From Ideonella sp. (GTDB lineage: Bacteria; Pseudomonadota; Gammaproteobacteria; Burkholderiales; Burkholderiaceae_C): a DNA stretch of 64,000 nt. The position numbers and the translations under genes were made by a program. Below, in pieces: positions 54,433 to 63,099 of this stretch. Position 1 is the stretch's first letter, and every line of letters begins with the position of its first letter. Location of the stretch: assembly GCA_016721465.1 (NCBI GenBank), contig JADKIA010000009.1, positions 62,001 to 126,000 of the forward strand, in the 5' to 3' direction. The notes under the pieces are model-generated. The model was not told where the DNA came from and searched no databases. It worked only from the letters and a program-made list of their open reading frames with translations.

Positions 54433-55161
54433 TCAGCCGCCCAGGGCGCGGGCCAGCCACTCCAGCAGCAGGCGGTTCACCGCACCAGGCTGCTCCCAGG
54501 TCAGCAGATGGCCGCACCGCGGCAGCAGGTGCAACTGCGCTCCCGGGATGCCGTCGGCCAGCTCGCGCGACGCCTCGGGCGGCGTGAGCTGGTCGCTGTC
54601 GCCGCACACCACCAGGGTGGGGCAGGCCATGCCGGGCAGCATCGGCCGCCGATCCGGACGCGCCATGATGGCGCGGTTCTGCCGGATCAGCTGCCCGGGG
54701 CCTGCGCGGCCCATCATCGCCAGGTAGGCCTCGGCCAGACCGGGCTGTTCGCGCAGGCTGTCGGCGTGAAAGGCAAACATCAGGTTGGCGCGCAGCACCT
54801 CGTCCATGCGACCGGCGGCGAACAGCTCGCAGGCCTGGGTGCGCAGCACGATCAGCTCCGGCGTATCGGGCCGGGCCGAGGTGCCCAGCAAGGCCAGGCC
54901 CTTGACCCGATGCGGCGCCTGTTGCCAGGTTTCAAGGGCCAGGATGCCGCCCATCGAGGTGCCGGCCAGCAGCAGCTCGCCCGGGTTCTCGGCCAACAGC
55001 GCCGCACCCATCTCGGGCAGCGTGGCAAACCGGGCATGGGCATCGACCACACGCACATCCAGGCCCGGGTGCGCCTGCAACACCGGCCACTGGTGGCGCC
55101 AAAGCGCCGCATCACTGGCCATGCCGGGCAGCAGCAGGAGGGTGGTGGCAAGCCCGGGCAT
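54433..55161 (-). CDS. Alpha/beta hydrolase
   Basis: A 242-residue alpha/beta-hydrolase-fold protein. The nucleophile elbow is GTSMGG with S69, the acid is probably in VVCGDSDQLTP, and the histidine is in LLPRCGHLLTWEQP near residue 220. No signal peptide was seen. The short lid suggests a small ester or acyl substrate; the substrate is unknown. The start at 55161 (MPGLATTLLLLPG) puts the first strand at the N-terminus; the open frame upstream is low-complexity. Confidence 0.82.
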   Translation of the reverse strand: MPGLATTLLLLPGMASDAALWRHQWPVLQAHPGLDVRVVDAHARFATLPEMGAALLAENPGELLLAGTSMGGILALETWQQAPHRVKGLALLGTSARPDTPELIVLRTQACELFAAGRMDEVLRANLMFAFHADSLREQPGLAEAYLAMMGRAGPGQLIRQNRAIMARPDRRPMLPGMACPTLVVCGDSDQLTPPEASRELADGIPGAQLHLLPRCGHLLTWEQPGAVNRLLLEWLARALGG

Positions 55162-55422
55162 GGGCGGCAGTGTGCCATTCGCTGGCGCCGGCCTGTTGCA
55201 CTGCGGTCGGCGGCGGCGTCCCATGGCTTGCGCAAAGTCAAGACCCGGCGGCGCTGATCGCAAGACACTGGATGCCCAAGCCAGGCCGGGCCGCCAGCGG
55301 TGGTTGGTCGTTGATCTTGAACGTCATGGCGCCCCATGCGTTGCGCCGGCTGGCGGATTGGGTGTGCGGTCGGGCTATTGCACACCCAGTGTCTGGATCG
55401 CCCGCACATCGGAACCCTTCCC

Positions 55423-56763
55423 ATGATCTCTTTTCTCCAGCTGGCGCTGATCGTCGGCTGCCTGTTCTATGGCGCCCGCAAGGGTGGCGTGGCGCTCGGG
55501 CTGCTGGGCGGCATCGGCATCGTCATCCTCGTCTTCCTGTTCAAGCTGCCACCGGGCAAGCCGCCGGTGGATGTGATGCTCACCATCGTGGCCGTGGTGG
55601 CCGCATCGGCCACGCTGCAGGCCAGCGGCGGGCTGGACGTGCTGCTGCAGCTGGCCGAGAAGGTGCTGCGCCGCAACCCGCGCTATGTCTCGATCCTGGC
55701 GCCGTTCACCACCTGCATCCTCACCATGCTGTGCGGCACCGGCCATGTGGTCTACACCATGCTGCCCATCATCTACGACGTGGCCATCCGCAACGGCATC
55801 CGGCCCGAGCGCCCGATGGCGGCCTCGTCGATCGCCAGCCAGATGGGCATCATCGCCAGTCCGGTCTCGGTGGCGGTCGTCTCGCTGGTGGCCTTCCTGG
55901 CCAAGGCACCGGCCGGCGCGCCCATCATCGACTTCGTCACCCTGCTGTCGGTGACGATCCCGTCCACGCTGGTGGGGGTGCTGATGATCGGCATCTTCAG
56001 CTGGTTCCGTGGCAAGGACCTGGACAAGGACGAGGATTTCCAGAAGCTCATCGCCACGCCCGAAGGCCACAAGTCGGTCTACGGTGAATCGAGCACCATG
56101 CTCAACCAGACCCTGACATCGCAGCAATGGATCGCGATGTGGATCTTTGCCGGCGCGATCGCCGTGGTGGCGCTGCTGGGTGCGTTTGAATCGGTGCGGC
56201 CGCTGGTGGCCGGCAAGCCGCTGTCGATGGTGCTGGTGATCCAGATGTTCATGCTGATGGCTGGCGCGCTGATCGTGGTGTTCACCAAGACCAACCCGGC
56301 GCTGATCGGCAAGACCGAGGTCTTCCGCGCAGGCATGATCGCGGTGGTGGCGGTGTTCGGCGTGGCCTGGATGGCCGACACGGTGTTCGAGGCCAACCTT
56401 CCGGCCATCAAAGCCAGCCTGGCCGATGTGGTGAAGGCCCACCCCTGGACCTTCGCGCTGGCGTTGTTGCTGGTGTCCAAGCTGGTCAATTCACAGGCCG
56501 CGGCCATCAGCGCCATGGTGCCCGTGGGCCTGGCCATCGGCGTGCCCCCGGGCTACGTGGTGGCCTTTGCGGCCGCGTGCTATGGCTACTACATCCTGCC
56601 CACCTACCCGAGCGACCTGGCCACCATCCAATTCGACCGCTCGGGCACCACGCACATCGGCAAGTACGTGATCAACCACAGCTTCATCGGACCGGGCCTG
56701 ATCGGTGTGTCCAGCTCCTGCGTGGCGGGCTACCTGATCGCGGCAGCGCGCGGCATGGTCTGA
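55423..56763 (+). CDS. dcuB: DcuB-type C4-dicarboxylate transporter
   Basis: A 446-residue inner-membrane carrier, the same length as E. coli DcuB, with about 10-12 hydrophobic segments. Conserved blocks are LFYGARKGGVALGLLGGIG, CGTGHVVYTMLPIIYDVAIR, RPERPMAASSI and CYGYYILPTYPSDLATIQFDRSG. DcuB exchanges fumarate or aspartate for succinate during anaerobic fumarate respiration. The 261-base upstream gap (55162-55422) holds its promoter; no convincing FNR box was found. It ends against a strong hairpin. Confidence 0.92.
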   Translation: MISFLQLALIVGCLFYGARKGGVALGLLGGIGIVILVFLFKLPPGKPPVDVMLTIVAVVAASATLQASGGLDVLLQLAEKVLRRNPRYVSILAPFTTCILTMLCGTGHVVYTMLPIIYDVAIRNGIRPERPMAASSIASQMGIIASPVSVAVVSLVAFLAKAPAGAPIIDFVTLLSVTIPSTLVGVLMIGIFSWFRGKDLDKDEDFQKLIATPEGHKSVYGESSTMLNQTLTSQQWIAMWIFAGAIAVVALLGAFESVRPLVAGKPLSMVLVIQMFMLMAGALIVVFTKTNPALIGKTEVFRAGMIAVVAVFGVAWMADTVFEANLPAIKASLADVVKAHPWTFALALLLVSKLVNSQAAAISAMVPVGLAIGVPPGYVVAFAAACYGYYILPTYPSDLATIQFDRSGTTHIGKYVINHSFIGPGLIGVSSSCVAGYLIAAARGMV

Positions 56764-56774
56764 GCGCCGCGCTC

Positions 56775-56806
56775 TCAAGCAAATGTGGCCCCGCCACTTT
56801 GCTTGA
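56775..56806. terminator. Bidirectional terminator hairpin between dcuB and the clostripain-family gene
   Basis: Bases 56775-56789 and 56793-56806 form a 14-bp stem with one bulged T and a three-base loop (TCAAGCAAA-T-GTGGC / GCCACTTTGCTTGA). It lies between convergent genes with T/A runs in the stem, a good bidirectional terminator shape. A smaller GC hairpin follows at about 56807-56818. Confidence 0.7.
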
Positions 56807-56850
56807 TCCCCACGGGGGACGGGCGCCGCATGGCGGCGTCCTCGGGGCAG

Positions 56851-58161
56851 TCAGAACACGCGGCTGCGGACCGCGTTGAGGTAGGCCGACAGGAAGGCGT
56901 CCCACCCGGTCTTCTTGCTGAAGGCCAGGCCCGGGTAGAGCGGCGACACGCCTTGCGTGGGGAAGTAGATCGACACGCCGTTGGAGTGCTTCATGTCCTT
57001 GCCCTTGAAGCCCTGCGCCACCACGTAGTCGGTCTTCACCGCCTGCATCACCTGCTGGCAGGCACTGGCCACGGCCGGCTCGGCGCCGCCCTGGATCAAC
57101 AGCGAGCAGAAGTCCACCAGGTCGATGTTGTCGCGCCCGTCGTAGCTCTGCGCCTGCATGCGTGCCATCAGCACGCGCTGCCGCTGGGCGGGCACGGCCA
57201 GGCTCCTTTTCAGCGCCTTGGCCAACGCGGCCACGGCCTTGGCCAACGCCGGCGCCTTGGCCAGGTCGCAGGCCGCCTGGGTGACGCTGCCCGACGAGGG
57301 ATCGTTGGCGCTGGGGTAGTAGGCCAGGTACTTCTCGACGATCAGCGCACTCAGCTCGCGCGGCGACATGGTCGGCTGCTTCGCCAGTGCGGCAAGCACG
57401 GTGTGGTACGGCCAACCCTCGCCCGGCTCGGTCTGCTCGGAACCGACGGTGTATTCGGCGCTGTCGCAGACCTGGTAGCCCACCTCGGCCATGCTCATCA
57501 GGCAGGCGTCCATGCCGAGGATGTCGATCTTGCGGCCGATCAGCTTGGCCGCGCCGGCCATCACCTTGGCCAGCTCCTGGTTGTCCAGGAAGTCCTTGGC
57601 GTTGTCGTCGAGCAGGATGGCGCGACGCTCGGCGTCGTGGGTGGCTTGATTCAACAGTTGGCGCACCGGCGCGTGGAACAGCGCATGGCGGATGGGCCCG
57701 TTGGCCAGGCGGCGCAACGCGCGGTGGCGTTCGCCGGCGTACACGTCGCTGTCGTCCCAGCCCTGGCCGTGGTTCCAAAGCACCAGCAGGTAGTGCTCGG
57801 CGGGGTAGCCCTTCACCGCCCATTGGATGAAGTCACTGAGGTTCTTCGGGTCGCCGGTGTTCACGGCGCCGAGCGAAGCCACCGCATCGCCGGTGACGAT
57901 GCCACCCTGGCGCAAGTGATAGCGGCGCGCCACGTGGCCGGCGGCGCGGTCGAACTGGGCCACGATGTCCAGCTGGTCGGTCGAGCCGACGCGCTTCATC
58001 TCCTTCAGATCCTGAACACCGTCCGGGTCGAGGTTGTTGTCGCCGGCCATGTAGACCATCACGGTCCAGGCCTTTCTGCCCGCGGTCTTGGTGCTGGCCT
58101 TGGGGGCCTTGCCGGCCTTGTCGGTGGCCTTGGTCGACGTCTTCGCTGCGGTCTTGCCCAT
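56851..58161 (-). CDS. Clostripain-family (C11) cysteine peptidase with basic N-terminal tail
   Basis: A 436-residue peptidase C11 (clostripain) domain protein. The catalytic histidine is H131 in VLWNHGQGW, and the cysteine is C220 in DILGMDACLMSMAEVG. Other family blocks are TVMVYMAGDNNLD near residue 33 and GVSIYFPT near the C-terminus. Residues 1-30 are Lys/Ala/Thr-rich (KTAAKTSTKATDKAGKAPKA), like a histone-H1-type tail, and no signal peptide is present. The cellular role is unknown, and this family is usually secreted, so the N-terminus is odd. The start is the ATG at 58161. Confidence 0.85.
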   Translation of the reverse strand: MGKTAAKTSTKATDKAGKAPKASTKTAGRKAWTVMVYMAGDNNLDPDGVQDLKEMKRVGSTDQLDIVAQFDRAAGHVARRYHLRQGGIVTGDAVASLGAVNTGDPKNLSDFIQWAVKGYPAEHYLLVLWNHGQGWDDSDVYAGERHRALRRLANGPIRHALFHAPVRQLLNQATHDAERRAILLDDNAKDFLDNQELAKVMAGAAKLIGRKIDILGMDACLMSMAEVGYQVCDSAEYTVGSEQTEPGEGWPYHTVLAALAKQPTMSPRELSALIVEKYLAYYPSANDPSSGSVTQAACDLAKAPALAKAVAALAKALKRSLAVPAQRQRVLMARMQAQSYDGRDNIDLVDFCSLLIQGGAEPAVASACQQVMQAVKTDYVVAQGFKGKDMKHSNGVSIYFPTQGVSPLYPGLAFSKKTGWDAFLSAYLNAVRSRVF

Positions 58162-58307
58162 GCTCCATCTCCATCGCTGGTCCAAGGACGCCGGTGGCGC
58201 ATGCGCCCCGGCACTGGGCGCAGGATAGGCCAGCGGGCCGGCAGCGCAACCCCCAAGGATCACGCCGGCGCGACAATGCCCAGCCCCCCGCACCGCTGGC
58301 CCGCCCC

Positions 58308-58586
58308 ATGACGCTGAAGAAGACCGACCTGTACCGCAACCTGAAGCTCAAGCTGGAAGGGCGCATGAAAGGCGCACCGGTGCCGGGCCGCTTTGCCGCC
58401 GAGGCCGCCGCCGTGCCGGACCGCAAGGCCCAGCGCAAGCTCGACGCCGCCGCCGGCCTGGTGCCGTTTGCCTGCAAGCTGCCCGCCGATCTGGCCGCCG
58501 CGCTGCGCGAGCAGGGCGCCGCACACGACGGTGGGGTGAACGCCCTGGTGGCCGAGCTGCTGCGCAAGGCGCTGAACAAGGGCTGA
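58308..58586 (+). CDS. Small basic conserved hypothetical protein
   Basis: A 92-residue protein with a basic N-terminus (KKTDLYRNLKLKLEGRM), a possible helix-turn-helix-like C-terminal half (ACKLPADLAAALREQGAA...LVAELLRKALNKG), and no signal peptide or membrane helix. I do not recognise a family. The ATG at 58308 gives a compact protein. It is divergent from the clostripain-family gene. It could bind nucleic acid, but nothing here proves that. Confidence 0.6.
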   Translation: MTLKKTDLYRNLKLKLEGRMKGAPVPGRFAAEAAAVPDRKAQRKLDAAAGLVPFACKLPADLAAALREQGAAHDGGVNALVAELLRKALNKG

Positions 58587-58825
58587 ATCCACCCCGGCGC
58601 AGGCACCTCGCGCCACGCGCGTTGCGCCGCTCGGGGTCGCCGCCCGGCGGGTGCGCCCAAGGGCAGGCCCAGGGCGTCGCACCCGTTCGACAGGGGCCGT
58701 TCGGTGCGATCCCGCGCAGGTGCGGCGCTGCGGTCCACGGCCGTAGACTGCCGCTGTCCGGTGCCGCTGTCCTGCACCAGCACCAGCACCCCGACCGCTC
58801 CACCACCCAACCCGAGGCCCAAGGC

Positions 58826-60130
58826 ATGAGCAACCCCACCGCGACCCAGCCCGCCGATTGGCATTTCGAGACCAAGTCGGTGCATGCCGGCTACAAACCC
58901 GAACCCACCACCCACGCGGTGGCCGTGCCGATCTACCAGACGGCGGCCTACTCGTTCGACAGCGCCCAGCACGGCGCCGACCTGTTCGACCTGAAGGTGC
59001 CGGGCAACATCTACACCCGCATCATGAACCCGACCAACGACGTGCTGGAGCAGCGGCTCGCGGCGCTCGAAGGCGGCATCGGTGCCCTGGCGCTGGCGTC
59101 GGGCCAGGCGGCCGTGACCTACGCCATCCAGACCATCTGCGAAGCCGGCGACAACGTGGTGGCCAGCAGTGCGCTGTACGGCGGCACCTACAACCTGCTG
59201 GCGCACACGCTGCCGCAATACGGCATCCAGGGCCGCTTTGCCGACTACCGCCACCCGGCCAGCTTCGAGCCGCTGATCGACGCGCACACCAAGGCCATCT
59301 TTGTCGAGTCGCTGGGCAACCCGCAGGGCAACATCACCGACTTCGCGCCGCTGGCCGAGATCGCGCACCGCCACGGCATCCCGTTGATCGTGGACAACAC
59401 CGTGCCCAGCCCCTACCTGTGCCGCCCCTTCGAGCATGGCGCCGACATCGTGGTGCACTCGCTGACGAAATATCTGGGCGGCCATGGCACCTCCATCGGC
59501 GGGGCCATCGTCGACAGCGGCAAGTTCCCGTGGGCGCAGCACAAGGCGCGGTTCAAGCGGCTGAACGAGCCCGACGTCAGCTACCACGGGGTGGTCTACA
59601 CCGAGGCACTCGGCGCGGCGGCCTACATCGGCCGGGCGCGCGTGGTGCCCTTGCGCAACATGGGTGCGGCGATCTCGCCGTTCAATGCCTTCCTGATCCT
59701 GCAGGGCATCGAGACACTGGCGCTGCGCATGGAGCGCATCAGCGACAACGCCCTGGCGCTGGCACAGTTCCTCCAGTCGCACCCCAAGGTGGCCTGGGTC
59801 AACTATGCGGGCCTGGTAGACCACCCCGACCATGCCTTGGTGCACAAATACCTGGGCGGCCGCGCCTCGGGCCTGTTCACCTTCGGCGTGAAGGGCGGGC
59901 GCGCTGCGGGCGAGCGCTTCCTGGACGCGCTGAACCTGTTCACCCGCCTGGTCAACATCGGCGACGCCAAATCGCTGGCCACGCACCCGGCGTCGACCAC
60001 GCACCGGCAGTTGTCGCCGGCCGAAATGGCCAAGTCCGGCGTGAGCGAAGAAACGGTTCGCCTGTCGATCGGCATCGAGCACGTCGACGACCTGAAGGCC
60101 GACCTGGACGCGGCGCTCAGCGCAGCATGA
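58826..60130 (+). CDS. metY: O-acetylhomoserine aminocarboxypropyltransferase/sulfhydrylase MetY
   Basis: A 434-residue PLP enzyme that makes homocysteine from O-acetylhomoserine and sulfide. The PLP lysine is K215 in HSLTKYLGGHG. Other PLP contacts include the ASGQAAVTYA loop (91-100) and VDNTVPSPY. The N-terminal HFETKSVHAGYKP and C-terminal MAKSGVSEETVRLSIGIEH blocks are typical of MetY. The stop overlaps the next ATG (ATGA), an unexpected coupling to a membrane protein. The 239-base upstream region has no gene and no recognised riboswitch. Confidence 0.94.
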   Translation: MSNPTATQPADWHFETKSVHAGYKPEPTTHAVAVPIYQTAAYSFDSAQHGADLFDLKVPGNIYTRIMNPTNDVLEQRLAALEGGIGALALASGQAAVTYAIQTICEAGDNVVASSALYGGTYNLLAHTLPQYGIQGRFADYRHPASFEPLIDAHTKAIFVESLGNPQGNITDFAPLAEIAHRHGIPLIVDNTVPSPYLCRPFEHGADIVVHSLTKYLGGHGTSIGGAIVDSGKFPWAQHKARFKRLNEPDVSYHGVVYTEALGAAAYIGRARVVPLRNMGAAISPFNAFLILQGIETLALRMERISDNALALAQFLQSHPKVAWVNYAGLVDHPDHALVHKYLGGRASGLFTFGVKGGRAAGERFLDALNLFTRLVNIGDAKSLATHPASTTHRQLSPAEMAKSGVSEETVRLSIGIEHVDDLKADLDAALSAA

Positions 60131-61587
60131 GCCGGCAGGCAGGCTGGACGCTGGCGGAGGTGATCGATCTCGAGCACTTCCTGAACAGCGGCACGCCTGC
60201 AACCCTGGTGACCCCAGCGACCGACGTGGCGCCGACCGCCAGCGCCGACCCGCGCCAACGTCGCCGCGCCGCCTTGCTGGCCTGGGTGCGGGCGCAACAG
60301 GCCGCCAGCCGCAACGCCACGCCGGGCCAGGCCTTTGCCGCGGGGCTGCGCGCGGTGGGGGCGGTGGCCACTCTGACCGGCCTGCTCGCGGGCGCGGCAC
60401 TGGCCGGTGGCTGGCTGGCCCATTCGGGCACGACGCCGGTGAATGCGCCGCTGTTCTGGGTGATGACCGTGGGCTGGCAGCTGGCGCTGGTGCTCGCACT
60501 GGTGTCGGGATGGGTGCTGGCCTGGGCACGCCCTCGCCGCGCAACCCATCCGGGCCTGTGGCAGGGCGGCGTGCGCCAGCTGGCGGCTGCCTGGGGCCAT
60601 GCCCTGCGCGGGCTCTCCGGCCAGCAGCGCCAGAGCCTGCGCGCGGCACTGGCGCGCACCGCCCAGCAGGCCGATCGCCATGGCCCGCTGCTGGCCAGCG
60701 CCACGCTGGCGCCACTGCAGCGCTTTGGTGTGGCCTTGAACATCGGCCTGCTGCTGGCCATGCTCACCGTGCACCTTTTGCTGGTGGACCTGCGTTTCGG
60801 CTGGCAGTCCACCTATCCGATCACCCCGGCGCAAATGCACGCCGCGGTGCAGGCCGTGGCCACGCCCTGGCGGGCCTGGCTGCCGCTGGCGCAGCCGCAA
60901 CTCGCCGAGGTGAGCGCCACACGCTTCAGCCCTGGCCTGCCGGCCGCGCAGTTGCCCGCCGATGCGGCCAGGGCCTGGTGGCCATTCCTGGCCATGTCGA
61001 TTGCGTGCCATGGCTTGCTGCTGCGCGCAGCGCTGCTGACCGCGACGCGCTGGATGCATCGCCGCCAGCTGGCCGCATTGGCCTTCGACCAACCCGAGCC
61101 CATGGCGCTTTGGCGCCGGCTGAGCGGCGGCCTGTTCGAGGTGCAGGGGGGCAACGCCACCCTGGCGCCGCTGCGGCCGGGCGCCGAGGCTGCCATGCCC
61201 GTGCCCGGGCCCTGCGTGCTGTTGTTGTCCGATGAATTGACGCTGGACACCGACACCGCCCGCCCGCTGCTGCTGCAGCGGCTTGGGTGGTCCGTCATCG
61301 GCGCGCACCGGCTGCCGCTGGACGACCGCTTCGCCGCCGCCGCCGCATTGGCATCGCTGCGCCGCACGGCGCCGAGCCCCGTGGCGGTGGCGGTGATCGC
61401 GCCGGCCGAACGCGACCCCATCGTCGCGGTGGCGCTGTGCCTGCGTGCCGTCTGTGACGCGGCCGGCCCCGGCGTCGAGATCCGCCTGTTGCTGCAAGGC
61501 GCCGACGCGCCACGCCTGCAGCTGTGGCAACGCTTCGTCCAGATCCAGCATTTGCCGCTGGGTGTGGAATGCTGGCCGGCCGGATGA
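60127..61587 (+). CDS. DUF2868 membrane protein
   Basis: A 486-residue protein of the DUF2868 type. Hydrophobic segments lie at about residues 72-95, 104-129, 193-211 and 287-307. A cytoplasmic part follows, with a RLSGGLFEVQGGNATL segment and a beta-rich C-terminus. Its start overlaps the metY stop by four bases and its stop overlaps the next GTPase start. DUF2868 and DUF3482 proteins are known as neighbours and probably form a membrane-associated GTPase complex. Its function is unknown. Confidence 0.8.
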   Translation: MSRQAGWTLAEVIDLEHFLNSGTPATLVTPATDVAPTASADPRQRRRAALLAWVRAQQAASRNATPGQAFAAGLRAVGAVATLTGLLAGAALAGGWLAHSGTTPVNAPLFWVMTVGWQLALVLALVSGWVLAWARPRRATHPGLWQGGVRQLAAAWGHALRGLSGQQRQSLRAALARTAQQADRHGPLLASATLAPLQRFGVALNIGLLLAMLTVHLLLVDLRFGWQSTYPITPAQMHAAVQAVATPWRAWLPLAQPQLAEVSATRFSPGLPAAQLPADAARAWWPFLAMSIACHGLLLRAALLTATRWMHRRQLAALAFDQPEPMALWRRLSGGLFEVQGGNATLAPLRPGAEAAMPVPGPCVLLLSDELTLDTDTARPLLLQRLGWSVIGAHRLPLDDRFAAAAALASLRRTAPSPVAVAVIAPAERDPIVAVALCLRAVCDAAGPGVEIRLLLQGADAPRLQLWQRFVQIQHLPLGVECWPAG

Positions 61588-63077
61588 GCGACCAGGCGAC
61601 CTCGGCCGAGACGCCCACCTTCGCGGTGGTGGGCGCCGTGAACCACGGCAAATCGTCGGTGGTGGCCACGCTGGTCGAAAACGATCGCGTGCGCGTCTCG
61701 CCCATGCCCGGCGAGACCGTGGAGGTGCAACGCTTTTCGCTGGGTGAGCTCATCGTCCTCCATGACACGCCGGGCTTCCAGAATGCCCGCGAGGCGCTGG
61801 CCGAGCTGCATGACGCGGCGACGGCCGTGCAGCCGCTGCAGCGCTTCGCCGCCTTCATCGAGCGCCACCGCGGCGAGCCCGAGTTCGAGGCCGAGTGCCG
61901 GCTGTTCGAGCCGGTGGTGCGCGGCGCCGGCATCGTCTACGTGGTGGACGCTGCCCGCCCCTTGCGCGACATCCACCTGGCCGAGATGGAACTGATGCGC
62001 CTGAGCGGCGCGCCACGCCTGGCCATCATCAACAAGAGCGGTGGGGCCGATGACCACACGGCGCCGTGGAAGCTGCGCCTGGGCCAGCACTTCAACGCGG
62101 TGCGCGAGTTCGATGCGCACGCCGTCACCTTTGCCGATCGCATCGAGCTGCTGGAGACGCTGGCCGGCATCGAGCAGCGCTGGAAGCCGCGACTGATGCA
62201 GGCGGTGCAGACCTTGCGTGCCGACCGAGAGCAACGACTGAACGACGCGTCCAGTCTGATGGCCAACTGGCTGGCGCAGGCCCTGCCCCACCGCGAGGAA
62301 GAGCACAGCGCGGGCGAGCCCGACGCGGCCATCCTGGCCCGTTACCGCGACACCTTGGCAGCGCGAGAGACGGCCGTCCACGCCGCGCTGATCCGGCTGT
62401 TCAGCCACCACCACGTGCACGCCGCCACCGATGCGGCGCAGCTGGTGGCCGACGGGCTGTTCAGCGAGGCCACCTGGTCGCTGCTGGGCCTGGACGCACG
62501 CCAGCTGCTGCGCGCCGGCACGGCCGCAGGCGCCGCCATCGGTGCGGGCACCGACCTGCTCACCGCCGGCCACACGCTGCTGCTGGGCTCGGCCGTCGGT
62601 GCCGCGGTGGGCGCGGCTGGCGCACTGGCGCTGGGCAAGCGCCAACCCGAGCTGGCCGTGCGCTTGCCGGCCGCCAGCCTGCCCGCGCCCTTGCGCGGGT
62701 TGATGCGCCGGGGCCTGCGCCTGCCCGACCGCTTGGCACTGGCCGGCCGCGTGCGCGGCGTGGGGCCCAACCCGGCGCTGAACTTCCCCTGGATCCTGAT
62801 CGACCGCGCATTCGGCACCCTGGCCTGCGTGGCGCTGCGCTCGCACGCGCGGCGCGACACCGAGCAATTGGATTCCGCACGCCTGCGCGGGCTGCTGGCC
62901 AGGCACCACATGGCCAGCAGCGATTGGCCCGCCGATGATCGGCGCAGTGCCGAGGCCTGCTTCGATCGGCTGCGCCGTGGTCGTGCGCTGCCCACCGATG
63001 GCGACCTGCTGCAAGCGCTGCTGCGGCGCTGGATGTCCCGCCTGGACCTGCCGCCGAGCGACGGCGCCGCGCCGTAG
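61584..63077 (+). CDS. DUF3482-containing GTPase
   Basis: A 497-residue protein with an N-terminal Era/TrmE-like G domain. G1 is GAVNHGKSS (near 17-25), G3 is DTPG (near 61-64) and G4 is NKSG (near 152). The C-terminal half (about 200-497) is the helical DUF3482 region, with an Ala/Gly-rich possible membrane-associated stretch (about 313-355). The G1 motif reads AVNHGKSS rather than GxxxxGKS with small residues throughout. It overlaps the DUF2868 stop (ATGA), so the two proteins probably act together at the membrane. Confidence 0.85.
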   Translation: MSDQATSAETPTFAVVGAVNHGKSSVVATLVENDRVRVSPMPGETVEVQRFSLGELIVLHDTPGFQNAREALAELHDAATAVQPLQRFAAFIERHRGEPEFEAECRLFEPVVRGAGIVYVVDAARPLRDIHLAEMELMRLSGAPRLAIINKSGGADDHTAPWKLRLGQHFNAVREFDAHAVTFADRIELLETLAGIEQRWKPRLMQAVQTLRADREQRLNDASSLMANWLAQALPHREEEHSAGEPDAAILARYRDTLAARETAVHAALIRLFSHHHVHAATDAAQLVADGLFSEATWSLLGLDARQLLRAGTAAGAAIGAGTDLLTAGHTLLLGSAVGAAVGAAGALALGKRQPELAVRLPAASLPAPLRGLMRRGLRLPDRLALAGRVRGVGPNPALNFPWILIDRAFGTLACVALRSHARRDTEQLDSARLRGLLARHHMASSDWPADDRRSAEACFDRLRRGRALPTDGDLLQALLRRWMSRLDLPPSDGAAP

Positions 63078-63099
63078 GCCGCGCGAGCGCCCGCCAGCA

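Noticed and set aside
55310..55330. FNR box upstream of dcuB (TTGATCTTGAACGTCA)
   Set aside because: The second half-site matches poorly; not strong enough to call.
55263..55394. 9-bp inverted repeat (AGACACTGG / CCAGTGTCT) flanking the dcuB upstream region
   Set aside because: A spacer of 114 bases and modest length make chance likely.
58587..58825. SAM or SAH riboswitch upstream of metY
   Set aside because: No recognisable conserved core in the 239-base region; GC-rich hairpins only.
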